Shown piece after piece: positions 1-7,297 of a DNA stretch of 10,091 nucleotides. The position numbers were made by a program, and so were the translations under genes. Positions within the stretch are counted from its first letter, which is position 1, and every line of letters begins with the position of its first letter. The stretch is from positions 1 through 10,091 of the forward strand of contig NJBP01000067.1 of the NCBI GenBank assembly GCA_005223085.1, in the 5' to 3' direction. The notes under the pieces were generated by a model. It worked only from the letters and a program-made list of their open reading frames with translations. It did no database searches and was not told the DNA's origin. The DNA is from Candidatus Aerophobetes bacterium Ae_b3b. Its GTDB lineage: Bacteria; Aerophobota; Aerophobia; Aerophobales; AE-B3A.

Positions 1-1283
1 TCTTTCTCCCATCGAAGGAGTTCGGTAACTGAGGAGAGAGTGCCTCCCTCCAGGATTTCTTCTCGAATGCGATTTTCCCTTTCTAAAACATCCATGGCCC
101 GGTTAGCTATCTCCACCGCCTTCTTCTGAGGAATAACCACAATCCCGTCTTCATCTCCTACCAGCCAGTCCCCAGTAAATATACTTACTCCTCCAATTCG
201 AATAGGGATCCCAATTTCTCCAAAACCTCGTGGTTCTCCGGCTGTGGGGGTGATAAGCCTGGCATAAGCAGGGAATTTCAATGTGACTATCTCGGGAACG
301 TCTCTGATTGCCCCATCAATTACTACTCCCCCTAGTCTCTTCTGAATAGCTGAATGGGTCGCCAGCTCGCCCCATATCGCTGGCCCCATTCCACCTGCAT
401 CAATGACTATCACCTGACCTTTTTCTGCTTTATCAATTGCTTCAACTGGCTTGGCCCAATCACCAGGATAACTCCTCACTGTTAGGGCCTGCCCTACCAG
501 TTTAACTCCCGGGGTGATCTTCACCAGACCTTTGATCTCTCCAGCTCGATGCATGGCGTCGGAAAGATTGGGAGTAGAAACCTTCTTGAAGATCTGGACA
601 ATTTCCTTACCCCTTGCTCTCTTGAATAGTTCTGCAGGAACAACCTTTTTATCCTTGATCGCCTCCTTGATGGTCCTGGTAGCCTCCTGGGGATCCTTGG
701 CTTTAATTACAGCTCCTCCTACTATAACCACACTGGCTCCTGCATCTATGGCCTTGGCAACAGTCTCAGAATTTATCCCTCCGGCCACGGCAACGGGGAC
801 ACTTACTGTTCGGGAGACTTCTCTTAACTGGCTAAAAGGATCTTTGCCCCTCATTTGTTCATCTATTGAGGTATGCATTCCTATATAATCTATGCCCATT
901 TTTTCTAGTTCCATGGCCCGTCTTGTCGGATCACTCACTCCTAACAAATCAACCATGACCCTTCCCCCATAATTTTTAGCCGCCTCCACGCATTCTTTTA
1001 TAGTGGAGTCATCGGCTACCCCAAGAACACAAACTACGTTAGCTCCCGCTTTAAAAGCTGATTCCGACTCAATCCTGCCCACATCCATAATCTTCATATC
1101 GGCTACCAGAGTCTTTTGGGGAAATCTCCTTCTTAGAGCCCGGAGACAATCCAAACCCTCACTTTTAATTAAGGGTGTGCCTGCTTCAAGCCAGTCTGCC
1201 CCTCCGGCAGCCGCTGCTTCAGCTACCTTCAAGGCTCTATTTAGGTTCACAAAATCCAGGGCTATTTGAACCAACGGCTCCAT
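1..1283 (-). CDS. hps: Bifunctional 3-hexulose-6-phosphate synthase / RraA-like protein (3' end cut by window edge)
   Basis: The N-terminal half (about residues 1-210) is a 3-hexulose-6-phosphate synthase of the OMP-decarboxylase superfamily. That family condenses formaldehyde with ribulose 5-phosphate, or runs in reverse to make ribulose 5-phosphate. The superfamily signature D-x-K-x-x-D is seen as D62-M-K64-I-M-D67. After a linker, about residues 225-427 match the RraA / dimethylmenaquinone-methyltransferase-like fold, with a V-x-D-G-x-x-R-D motif (V321-I-D323-G-A-I-R327-D328). About 427 residues are visible with no stop before the edge, close to the full length expected for this fusion, so only the extreme C-terminus should be missing. 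The ATG overlaps the queD stop by one base (TGATG), and AGGGAG lies 7 bases upstream. The family is known for formaldehyde fixation or pentose supply; the role of the RraA part (aldolase-like or RNase regulator) is unclear. Confidence 0.9.
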   Translation of the reverse strand, partial: MEPLVQIALDFVNLNRALKVAEAAAAGGADWLEAGTPLIKSEGLDCLRALRRRFPQKTLVADMKIMDVGRIESESAFKAGANVVCVLGVADDSTIKECVEAAKNYGGRVMVDLLGVSDPTRRAMELEKMGIDYIGMHTSIDEQMRGKDPFSQLREVSRTVSVPVAVAGGINSETVAKAIDAGASVVIVGGAVIKAKDPQEATRTIKEAIKDKKVVPAELFKRARGKEIVQIFKKVSTPNLSDAMHRAGEIKGLVKITPGVKLVGQALTVRSYPGDWAKPVEAIDKAEKGQVIVIDAGGMGPAIWGELATHSAIQKRLGGVVIDGAIRDVPEIVTLKFPAYARLITPTAGEPRGFGEIGIPIRIGGVSIFTGDWLVGDEDGIVVIPQKKAVEIANRAMDVLERENRIREEILEGGTLSSVTELLRWEK

Positions 1284-1654
1284 CAATTATCTCCCTGGCT
1301 ATAGGTTATTGAGCTATCCTTGGCTTCCCAGACCCTCACCTTGCTCAGTTTTATGGTCTCTAAATTTATCTCTTTCTTAAGTCTTTGAAAAAGATATTTG
1401 GCTATATTTTCTGTGGTGGGATTAGTACTGCCCAAAACTTCATTTAAATAATGATGATCCAAATGAGCTGTCCATTTTTTAACTATCCTCTTCATCGATC
1501 TAAAGTCAACGAGAATCCCAGAAGGGTCCAACCTCTCTCCTTTGACAAAAACCTGGACCTTCCAGGTGTGCCCGTGTAGTTGCTCACAACCTCCCCTTAT
1601 TTCCTTTAGCTGATGGGCAGCAGCAAATTCAGTTTCAATCATCAATTCATACAT
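1283..1654 (-). CDS. queD: 6-carboxy-5,6,7,8-tetrahydropterin synthase (QueD / PTPS family)
   Basis: QueD converts dihydroneopterin triphosphate to 6-carboxytetrahydropterin, an early step to queuosine and other 7-deazapurines, in the cytosol. The 123-residue length is normal for the family. Zinc ligands H14, H27 and H29 are visible, as is the C-x3-H-G-H arrangement with catalytic C23 that marks QueD-type members. The D66-H67 pair, the P79-T-T-E-N segment and a late glutamate E110 (W-E-A) complete the active site. A GAGGAG Shine-Dalgarno lies just before the ATG. The gene overlaps the hexulose-phosphate synthase gene by one base, so the two are probably co-translated. No queC, queE or queF is in view, so a role in tetrahydropterin or another pterin product cannot be excluded. 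Confidence 0.93.
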   Translation of the reverse strand: MYELMIETEFAAAHQLKEIRGGCEQLHGHTWKVQVFVKGERLDPSGILVDFRSMKRIVKKWTAHLDHHYLNEVLGSTNPTTENIAKYLFQRLKKEINLETIKLSKVRVWEAKDSSITYSQGDN

Positions 1655-1666
1655 TATCCTCTCCTC

Positions 1667-1694
1667 ATTCTAACAGAAAATCACCCCTCGTCAA
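1667..1694 (-). promoter_or_regulatory. Candidate sigma70 promoter for queD-hps
   Basis: On the minus strand a TTGACG box (1694-1689) is followed by 16 bases and TAGAAT (1672-1667). Spacing and boxes match the candidate promoter of mltA exactly. Transcription would start near 1660, inside the Shine-Dalgarno region, leaving a very short leader. That makes it less certain; the gene may instead be reached by read-through across the palindromic element. Confidence 0.4.
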
Positions 1695-1696
1695 AG

Positions 1697-1884
1697 ATAT
1701 CTCGGGACTTTTCCCCTCCGTCGCTGTATATCGACTTTGGATTATTTCTGCTCGTCTTCTCGTCTCGGGAAAGACATGAAACTCGTCGCTCCGCTCCTCA
1801 GACATCACGTCTTTCTTCTTCCTCAACTTTAAGACTCGTTAAGGTGGCTGATATAAGGCTTCTTCGGGGAAAGTCCCTCGATAC
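1697..1884. repeat. Imperfect palindromic (MITE-like or long-hairpin) element of about 185 bp
   Basis: Three separate blocks mirror one another about a single centre near 1791. The outer block 1699-1716 (atc..gggactttt-cccc) pairs with 1866-1882, with two mismatches and one extra T. TATATC at 1727-1732 pairs with GATATA at 1850-1855. GAAAGACATGA at 1769-1779 pairs with 1805-1815 with one mismatch. The spacing between blocks is conserved on both sides to within 2 bases, which argues against chance. There is no open reading frame of note, and it fills the gap between the GT4 gene and queD. It could be a non-autonomous mobile element or a long structured RNA segment; I see no clear target-site duplication. 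Confidence 0.6.
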
Positions 1885-1904
1885 GCGTATAAATCTTCTG
1901 AATA

Positions 1905-3080
1905 CTAATATTTTTCTGGAACACCATTTATAAGTGATTTGTAGATATTTTCCAATCTGGAGACACTTCTCTCCAAACTATGAGCCTGAACCATTCGGTA
2001 GGACTCCTCCTGCATAGATCGCTTTAGTTTCTCATTGCCGAGAATGTTCTCAATTTTATCTGAGGCGTCTTGAGGGTCATCCAAACTAAAAGTGTATCCA
2101 TTGACTCCTTCCTTAACCAGCTCCTGGGCAGCATTTTCCCGGCTTTTTCCAATAAGTATGGCATTCCGAGTGGCCATAGCCTCCAGGGCAACTATACTCT
2201 GAAGTTCGTAAAAAGAGGGCAAAATAAGGATATCCGCTTCTAGATAAGCACAAAGCAAATCCTTTCCTCTCAAATACCCGGTGAGAATAATGGCGTTTTT
2301 GAGCCCATGGCTGGCTATTTTTTCTTTCAATTTATCTTTTAGAATACCCCCGCCTACCATTAATAATTTAACCTCAGATCTTTTCTTCAATAATGATCCC
2401 ATTATTTCAATGAGATAGCCGGGATTTTTTTCATAACTCAATCGGCCTACATAAAGCAGGGCCGGAGACCGACCCAGCTCATAAGATTCACGGAACTTCA
2501 TCCGATCTTCCAAACTGGCTCTCCGAGCACTAAAACAATCTAAATCTATTCCATTACTTATTACCTGAATAGGTCGATGAGTGTAATTTCGGGCAATCCG
2601 ACCTGCAAAATGGGAAGGGACAACTATCAGATCACCCCGGTTGTAAAAATGGGAAAACCAACTCTCTACCGCCTTTTCCATGAGGAACCAAGGAAGCTGC
2701 GGCGGAAGAACATTTCCTACCTGAACATGAAATCCCAAAACCACGGGAATGCCTAATTTCTTTGCTCCCCTTAATGCCTGCCAGCCTAAATAAGTTGGAA
2801 GGTTAATCTGAATAATTTCTATTCTTTCTCTTTTGAGGATGGAAAAGATTTTCTTTGAAGAGACAAAAGCGAAATGACCCTTTTCCCGGGGAAGAGAGAT
2901 GCTGAAAAATCTATAAATCTCAATCCCCTCCACCACCATTAAGAAGGGTTCTTTAGTTCGGGAGGTAATAATAATAACCACATGTCGCTTTTTTCTTAAT
3001 TCCAGCGAGAAGTTTTGAGTAGAAACCCCTTCTCCTCCTACGGAAGGAAAGGTCTGGTCGGAGACAAAACAAATTCTCAT
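1905..3080 (-). CDS. GT4-family glycosyltransferase
   Basis: This is a GT-B fold, family 4 retaining glycosyltransferase of 391 residues, presumably using a nucleotide sugar at the inner membrane. The N-terminal domain opens with a strand and a glycine-rich loop (GGEGV, residues 15-19). The C-terminal domain shows S-N-G-I-D (175-179), the V-G-R-L-S-Y-E-K-N strand-loop (about 211-219) and the family's E-x7-E signature (E292 and E300, in YELQSIVALEA). An upstream ATG at 3110 is possible, but the ATG at 3080 is preferred: AAGGGGAGA precedes it, it overlaps the previous stop as ATGA, and it starts the fold directly (MRICFVSD). It lies last in the envelope-glycan run behind an LPG_synthase_TM protein and a GT28-like enzyme, so a glycolipid acceptor is an inference. 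Donor and acceptor are unknown. Confidence 0.9.
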   Translation of the reverse strand: MRICFVSDQTFPSVGGEGVSTQNFSLELRKKRHVVIIITSRTKEPFLMVVEGIEIYRFFSISLPREKGHFAFVSSKKIFSILKRERIEIIQINLPTYLGWQALRGAKKLGIPVVLGFHVQVGNVLPPQLPWFLMEKAVESWFSHFYNRGDLIVVPSHFAGRIARNYTHRPIQVISNGIDLDCFSARRASLEDRMKFRESYELGRSPALLYVGRLSYEKNPGYLIEIMGSLLKKRSEVKLLMVGGGILKDKLKEKIASHGLKNAIILTGYLRGKDLLCAYLEADILILPSFYELQSIVALEAMATRNAILIGKSRENAAQELVKEGVNGYTFSLDDPQDASDKIENILGNEKLKRSMQEESYRMVQAHSLERSVSRLENIYKSLINGVPEKY

Positions 3081-4081
3081 TCTCCCCTTTTCTCCCAAAA
3101 CCCTCTCCATCCCAGGCGAAAGACCAAAAAAAGGGCTACCGCTACTCCCAATAAATCAGTAACCCTGACCATCAAACTAAAGGCTAGAGCTCTATTCGGT
3201 CCTATTCCCACAAGCTTAAAGACCCCTACTTCTCCTAACTCAAAGATTCCCAGGGCCCCGGGAGTAAATTGCAGAGCAAGAACAAGGTGAGTCAAAGCAA
3301 AAAGAAGGGCAAGCTCGGACAGCTTAAACACCGTCTTAAGAAAATAAAAGAAAAGAGCCGGTTTAATAAATACCAGAAGCCCAGCACTAAGTTTTATGCA
3401 AAAAGCAAGTAAAGTTATGAGTCGATGTTGATTAAAAGCAAGAAAAACATGATCTTCCAGTTTCGATATCTCAGGCTTTATTTTTCTGATAATTTTAGAC
3501 AGGGGATTTATGCGTTCTAATAGAGTGGCCAGGGAGGTAAAGAGCTTACTCTCATAAAGAAAATTGAAAAGAAGCATTCCCATCCCGGCGCCGAAGAGAA
3601 TATTTACTGTGAAAAGGGTCAGATAGATTTTCCGGGGCAGAGAATATTCGATGAGAGTCCAGATACTACCTAAATAAATAAAGAATAAACCAGCCCCAAG
3701 CTCCAAGAACTTGTCCACTACAACCGTAGCCCCTACCTTGGCAATAGGAAGTTGATGTCTCTTACTGATCATATAGGCCCTGAGCGGCTCTCCTCCTATA
3801 TACATAGAAGGAGTAAGATAACTCACGGCAAACCCAATTACCCTCGCCGCAAAGACATCCCTAAAGCTAAGGCGACAGCCATAAGAGGCCAAAATAATTT
3901 GCCAGGAGAAAGTAAAGAGAAGTAAGATGAAAAGAGCATTGGCAATAAAAACAACTGCTCCCAACAGACCTATTTGACCTATCTCAAAGAAAACATTTTG
4001 AATACCAGCTAGATAAAATATCAAAATCAGGACTGTCAGCCCGACCACAGTGGAGATAATGACAACAATTTTCCTTTTCAT
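3077..4081 (-). CDS. Lysylphosphatidylglycerol synthase TM-region-like flippase family protein (UPF0104)
   Basis: This is a polytopic inner-membrane protein of 334 residues, typical in length for the LPG_synthase_TM / UPF0104 family without the aminoacyltransferase domain of MprF. About seven or eight hydrophobic segments are visible, near residues 5-25, 37-64, 75-95, 125-145, 153-175, 221-250, 254-275 and 297-323. Family motifs are the T-P-S-x-x-I-G-G-E-P-L-R segment (90-101), D123-K-F-L-E-L and P274-G-A-L-G-I-F-E-L. Members often sit beside glycosyltransferases and are linked to lipid or lipid-linked sugar transfer across the membrane, which fits its place between two such enzymes. The ATG overlaps the upstream stop (TAATG) and no strong Shine-Dalgarno is seen, so translation is probably coupled. 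Confidence 0.9.
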   Translation of the reverse strand: MKRKIVVIISTVVGLTVLILIFYLAGIQNVFFEIGQIGLLGAVVFIANALFILLLFTFSWQIILASYGCRLSFRDVFAARVIGFAVSYLTPSMYIGGEPLRAYMISKRHQLPIAKVGATVVVDKFLELGAGLFFIYLGSIWTLIEYSLPRKIYLTLFTVNILFGAGMGMLLFNFLYESKLFTSLATLLERINPLSKIIRKIKPEISKLEDHVFLAFNQHRLITLLAFCIKLSAGLLVFIKPALFFYFLKTVFKLSELALLFALTHLVLALQFTPGALGIFELGEVGVFKLVGIGPNRALAFSLMVRVTDLLGVAVALFLVFRLGWRGFWEKRGE

Positions 4082-5148
4082 TATCCAAACACTATCTTCA
4101 TGAACCTATCTACAGCTTCATTGGCCCCGGTCTTATGGACTAGTCCCGGGTATTTTTTAGCCTCCTCCACATCTCTGGCGAGATTCAGTCTATCTTGATT
4201 CACACTGTAGAAATTCTTCCTTTTTTTATGATATTCCGCTAGATAGACCTGCTCAGTTTGTCCCGGAGTAGGAATAAATAGAGCTTTTTTTCCTAAGAGG
4301 GAAAGTTCCATGACGGTGGTATAGCCGGGTCTGGTAATCACTAGTTTGGACCTATTCATGATCTCTTCCTGTCTTTTCCTTCCTAAGTAACCAAAAACAC
4401 GGAGATGGTTAACAGTTTCATTTCGGGGGTCCTCTGGTTTTCCCAGGGCTATAACCACCTTGCCTTTTAAAAGAGGCGCCTGCTCCAAGATTTTTTTCTC
4501 CAGAATTGTCCTCTGTGGCTCTGGCCCAGAAAGGGGAATGAAATAATCAATGTCTTCAGCAGTTTCTCTTTTTCTTAAGTCGGACAGGACTCCCAAATAT
4601 TCGATCTTTTCTTCCTTAAAATATTTTAAATTGTGGGAAAGGTCTCCACTCAAACCATCTTCTTTATAATCGGGAACAAGAAACTTAGAGAAGTTATATT
4701 TGAAAAAGGAATAGTTGAACCCCTCCGTTGCCATTTCAAAAAGTTTCACCCTACCGGGAGCAATAAATCTAAGTTGATGAGAAATAAGATAAGAAGGAAT
4801 TTCTTTATTATAAACACCGTAGCGATTATCGGAAATTATTCTTTCATATTTTTCCCTCTTAATCAGTTTTTTTATCTGACTGTGCTCCTGGACAATCTCA
4901 TTCATATAGATGGGGAAATAGCTAAGGAATCTAGCTACCGAAAAATCTCTCTCAGAGTAAGCAGACGAATAATCGGGAATAGTAAAATAAGAACAAGCAT
5001 CCTTAAGCTCGTCCTTTAAAAGATCTAGAGACCTTCCTATCCCTACCAGGGTAAGAGTATGACCAGCTTTTATCATCCTCCGGAGAAGAGGAAGATCCCT
5101 GGTAGCGTGACCCAGACCCCAGGAACAGACACCGAAGAGAACCCTCAA
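4081..5148 (-). CDS. GT28 / MurG-like glycosyltransferase (MJ1255-like), TTG start
   Basis: A 355-residue GT-B protein resembling the MurG-like hypothetical glycosyltransferases (MJ1255/TIGR00661 type). The N-terminal loop G-L-G-H-A-T-R (11-17) is the family's G-x-G-H-x-x-R. The C-terminal nucleotide-sugar site is seen in S267-K-L-V-I-T-R-P-G-Y-T-T followed by M280-E-L and the P-x-P-G-Q-x-E-Q segment (293-300). The start is TTG: no in-frame ATG or GTG exists between the upstream stop and this codon, and the first residues (MRVLFGVCSWGLGH) are what the fold needs. The spacer to the preceding gene is 15 bases with only a weak AAAGA-type ribosome site. With the two following genes it probably builds an envelope glycolipid or polymer; the sugar and acceptor cannot be read from sequence. 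Confidence 0.87.
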   Translation of the reverse strand: MRVLFGVCSWGLGHATRDLPLLRRMIKAGHTLTLVGIGRSLDLLKDELKDACSYFTIPDYSSAYSERDFSVARFLSYFPIYMNEIVQEHSQIKKLIKREKYERIISDNRYGVYNKEIPSYLISHQLRFIAPGRVKLFEMATEGFNYSFFKYNFSKFLVPDYKEDGLSGDLSHNLKYFKEEKIEYLGVLSDLRKRETAEDIDYFIPLSGPEPQRTILEKKILEQAPLLKGKVVIALGKPEDPRNETVNHLRVFGYLGRKRQEEIMNRSKLVITRPGYTTVMELSLLGKKALFIPTPGQTEQVYLAEYHKKRKNFYSVNQDRLNLARDVEEAKKYPGLVHKTGANEAVDRFMKIVFG

Positions 5149-5163
5149 TTTAGTTTCATTCTT

Positions 5164-5793
5164 TCAACCCGCCAACGCATCCCTAACCCCCTTTACGACC
5201 TTATCCTTGATCTCCTGACCTTGAGACAACATTGAGGAAAGGACAGAGCTTGTCCTTTTTCTAAATTCTTCATCTTTAATATAGCCCAGATTAATCTGGA
5301 CATTCAAGGCTGCACTTTGCAAAGCTGCATCTGCCAGCAAAGCACCTACGCCTACATCGGTGATTAAATTAGGATTCCCTTTGGAGAGAAGAAGTTGGGC
5401 CAGCTCTAACAACCGAAGAGCTAATTTGGCTGTAGTCAGAGGAACCTGGGTCGCATCCTTTAGAGCAATTTGTAAAGCCTGTCTCCTTTTTTCCTTTAGC
5501 TCGGAAGTATCCCTGGGCATACGAGAAGTCTGAGAAAACCTGGCATATACCTCAATATCCTTTTGAATGAGCCCAGAAAGCTCCTCCTTAAGCTTGTCTG
5601 CTTCTTTTAAGATCTCTCGAACGTCCCTTTCCACCTTCTCAAATTTAGGTTTCCCTAAGGTGAAGTTTCCTACCATGCAGAGAAGGGCAGCTCCCAAAGA
5701 TCCTACCAGGGCAGCTACACTTCCCCCTCCCGGGGTAGGGGTTTTAGACGCTGTATCCTCGAGAAAACTCCTTAATGGCTGGTCTAAGTACAT
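5164..5793 (-). CDS. fchA: Cyclodeaminase/cyclohydrolase family protein (methenyl-THF cyclohydrolase, FchA-like)
   Basis: This is a 209-residue stand-alone member of the FTCD_C family, mostly alpha-helical. Relatives are formimidoyl-THF cyclodeaminase or 5,10-methenyl-THF cyclohydrolase (FchA); both produce or consume methenyl-THF. The signature T-P-T-P-G-G-G-S (18-25) and the K138-G-N-P-N-L-I-T-D-V-G-V-G segment are intact. It overlaps the 5-formyl-THF cyclo-ligase gene by 10 bases, and that enzyme makes 5,10-methenyl-THF. The pairing suggests a two-step route from 5-formyl-THF through methenyl-THF to 10-formyl-THF. Which family activity it has cannot be fixed by sequence alone, but no histidine-degradation gene is present, which favours the cyclohydrolase role. 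Confidence 0.9.
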   Translation of the reverse strand: MYLDQPLRSFLEDTASKTPTPGGGSVAALVGSLGAALLCMVGNFTLGKPKFEKVERDVREILKEADKLKEELSGLIQKDIEVYARFSQTSRMPRDTSELKEKRRQALQIALKDATQVPLTTAKLALRLLELAQLLLSKGNPNLITDVGVGALLADAALQSAALNVQINLGYIKDEEFRKRTSSVLSSMLSQGQEIKDKVVKGVRDALAG

Positions 5794-6377
5794 TTTTTAC
5801 ACTCAATGATTCTTTTCTCAGTAATTATATAGTCAACTGGGGCATCATGTGATTGAGAAGGAACATTATCCACTAGCTGTAGTTCGAAGGCTAAAGCTAT
5901 GGATTTGGTTCTGCGCGGAGCTTTTTTTAAGAATCGATCATAAAAACCTTTTCCAAATCCAAGCCGATTTCCTCTCTTATCAAAAGCAACTCCGGGAACT
6001 ATTACTAATTCCAGTTGTTCTATTTTAAGGGGACGATAAAAATTCTTTTTTGGCTGGAGGATCCCTAATATTCCGGATGCAAGCTCTTTTTCAGCGTTTT
6101 TCAGCTCCGATATTAGAATCTGGTTATTTCGAGAGTCAATTAGAGGAACAGCTACTCTTTTACCCAACTTTAAGGAATGTTCAATCATCTTTCTAGTTTG
6201 AACCTCATCGGCTAGAGCCAAGTAAAAGAGAATTGTTTCAGCCTCGGAAAATTGGAAAATCCCTAAGAGTTTTCGCCTGATTTGATCACTTTTTCTTTCT
6301 ATCGCTTGAGGCGATTGAGATCGACGCAGAGCTAAAATTCTCTTTCTTAAGAGAGATTTACCCACCCCATTCTTCAT
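5784..6377 (-). CDS. fau: 5-formyltetrahydrofolate cyclo-ligase
   Basis: A 197-residue protein of the 5-FTHF cyclo-ligase (MTHFS) family, which uses ATP to turn 5-formyl-THF into 5,10-methenyl-THF in the cytosol and so rescues the stored, inhibitory folate form. A basic N-terminal helix (K7-S-L-L-R-K-R) precedes the family core. The phosphate and folate motif R138-L-G-F-G-K-G-F-Y-D-R148 is intact, and the closing segment H177-D-A-P-V-D-Y-I-I-T is typical. It is first in a run of overlapping genes, and a promoter lies about 60 bases upstream. No convincing Shine-Dalgarno precedes the ATG and no other in-frame start fits, so initiation may be weak or rely on leader structure. Confidence 0.94.
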   Translation of the reverse strand: MKNGVGKSLLRKRILALRRSQSPQAIERKSDQIRRKLLGIFQFSEAETILFYLALADEVQTRKMIEHSLKLGKRVAVPLIDSRNNQILISELKNAEKELASGILGILQPKKNFYRPLKIEQLELVIVPGVAFDKRGNRLGFGKGFYDRFLKKAPRRTKSIALAFELQLVDNVPSQSHDAPVDYIITEKRIIECKKCT

Positions 6378-6405
6378 CTGGAAAAATCGGTGAACTAAAA
6401 GCTTT

Positions 6406-6418
6406 CCCTCTCAGAGGG
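6406..6418 (-). other. Small hairpin in the leader of the cyclo-ligase operon
   Basis: CCCTC and GAGGG form a 5-bp stem around a three-base loop, in the roughly 55-base leader between the predicted transcription start and the ATG. It holds the only purine-rich SD-like stretch in the leader, too far upstream to serve the ATG directly. A regulatory role is possible but unproven; the leader is too short for a known folate riboswitch. Confidence 0.35.
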
Positions 6419-6439
6419 GCACAAACTCTTTCTTGTTGG

Positions 6440-6487
6440 AGTTTAGCAAATCATTGTGGCATTGTCAAAATATTTTTTTAAAAAAAT
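6440..6487 (-). promoter_or_regulatory. Sigma70 promoter with UP-like AT tract for the folate/envelope operon
   Basis: A perfect -35 box TTGACA (6468-6463) is followed by 17 bases and TAAACT (6445-6440, 4 of 6). Immediately upstream is an unbroken A/T tract (6487-6471, including T7 then A7) that resembles an RNA polymerase UP element and would also bend DNA. The start of transcription would be near 6433, giving a leader of about 55 bases to the cyclo-ligase ATG. Confidence 0.65.
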
Positions 6488-6618
6488 CCCCTCTCTTTGT
6501 AGGCTAATCACTTGTTTAGAGCGAAATGGTGAGTCACTAAAAATTCAAAGGGTAGCCACCATACTTCCTGGCAGCATTGTAAAAGGCTAGAATGAAAAAT
6601 CTCAATTTACCCCCTTAG

Positions 6619-6650
6619 AAAAGCCCCTTCTAAACTTTCTAACGGGGTTT
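6619..6650 (-). terminator. Candidate intrinsic terminator after the corrinoid protein gene
   Basis: On the minus strand CCCC (6647-6644) pairs with GGGG (6627-6624), extended inward by TT/AA past a bulged G, and is followed after one C by four T (6622-6619). The stem is short and the T tract modest. It sits 12 bases past the stop codon, where a terminator is expected. Confidence 0.45.
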
Positions 6651-6658
6651 ACTTTTTG

Positions 6659-7294
6659 CTAACCAGCCCCGAGGAGCTGCTTTACCTCATCAACCGCTGA
6701 GGCAGCATCGGGAGCATAGCCATCAGCTCCTATCTCATCAGCATAACTCTGGGTAAGAGGAGCACCTCCAATCATCACTTTAACCTTATCTTTGAGACCA
6801 GAGTCTCCCACTGCCTTGACGACATCCTTCATGGAGGGCATAGTAGTGGTAAGGAGCGCTGAAAGTCCCACTAGATCCGCCTTCTTTTCCTTAGCTGTCT
6901 CTATGAACTTCTCAGGACTCACATCCACTCCCAAATCGATTATTTCGAATCCTGCTCCTTCTAGCATCATAGCCACCAAATTTTTACCTATATCGTGAAG
7001 ATCACCCCTTACCGTACCTAGTACTATTGTACCTATTCCCTTGATATTTTTTTCAGCTAAGATTGGTCTTAGAATCCCCATGCCTGCTTTCATAGCTCGA
7101 GCGGCAATGAGAACTTCAGGAACATAAAACTCATTGGCTTTGAACTTGGCTCCCACTACACTCATTCCCGCTACCAGACCCTCATTTAAAACTTTTTCTA
7201 CATCTTCTCCTTCATCGATAGCTTTCTGTACCAGCTCTTTAACCTCAGGAGCTTTCCCTTTAATGAGGTTATCGGCAATTTCTTTCAAGTCCAT
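6659..7294 (-). CDS. Corrinoid (B12-binding) methyltransferase protein, MtbC/MttC-like
   Basis: A 211-residue two-domain cobalamin protein. Residues 1-85 form the helical cap (B12-binding 2 domain). Residues about 88-210 form the Rossmann-like B12 domain with the base-off/His-on signature D98-L-H100-D-I-G103, the S145-A-L147 motif and the G176-G-A-P179 loop. H100 would ligate cobalt. Such proteins carry a methyl group between a substrate-specific methyltransferase and an acceptor methyltransferase (methylamine, methanol, methoxy-aromatic or glycine-betaine systems, acting with THF or coenzyme M). No partner methyltransferase or reductive activator is in the window, so the substrate is unknown. 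It has its own near-consensus promoter, a strong AGGAGGAG site five bases from the ATG, and a terminator candidate: signs of a well-expressed single-gene unit. The neighbouring folate genes make THF a plausible acceptor. Confidence 0.94.
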   Translation of the reverse strand: MDLKEIADNLIKGKAPEVKELVQKAIDEGEDVEKVLNEGLVAGMSVVGAKFKANEFYVPEVLIAARAMKAGMGILRPILAEKNIKGIGTIVLGTVRGDLHDIGKNLVAMMLEGAGFEIIDLGVDVSPEKFIETAKEKKADLVGLSALLTTTMPSMKDVVKAVGDSGLKDKVKVMIGGAPLTQSYADEIGADGYAPDAASAVDEVKQLLGAG

Positions 7295-7297
7295 TTT

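Noticed and set aside
514-888. Plus-strand open frame of 124 codons
   Set aside because: It lies wholly antisense to the RraA part of the hexulose-phosphate synthase fusion, has no ribosome site, and its translation resembles no family.
1655-1904. PreQ1 riboswitch or a small gene before queD
   Set aside because: The reading frames across the gap have no start, ribosome site or recognisable sequence; the symmetric structure explains the region better.
4633-5019. Plus-strand open frame of 128 codons
   Set aside because: Antisense shadow of the well-supported GT28-like gene.
6378-6440. Tetrahydrofolate riboswitch before the folate genes
   Set aside because: The leader is only about 55 bases with one 5-bp hairpin, too short and simple for the known THF aptamers.
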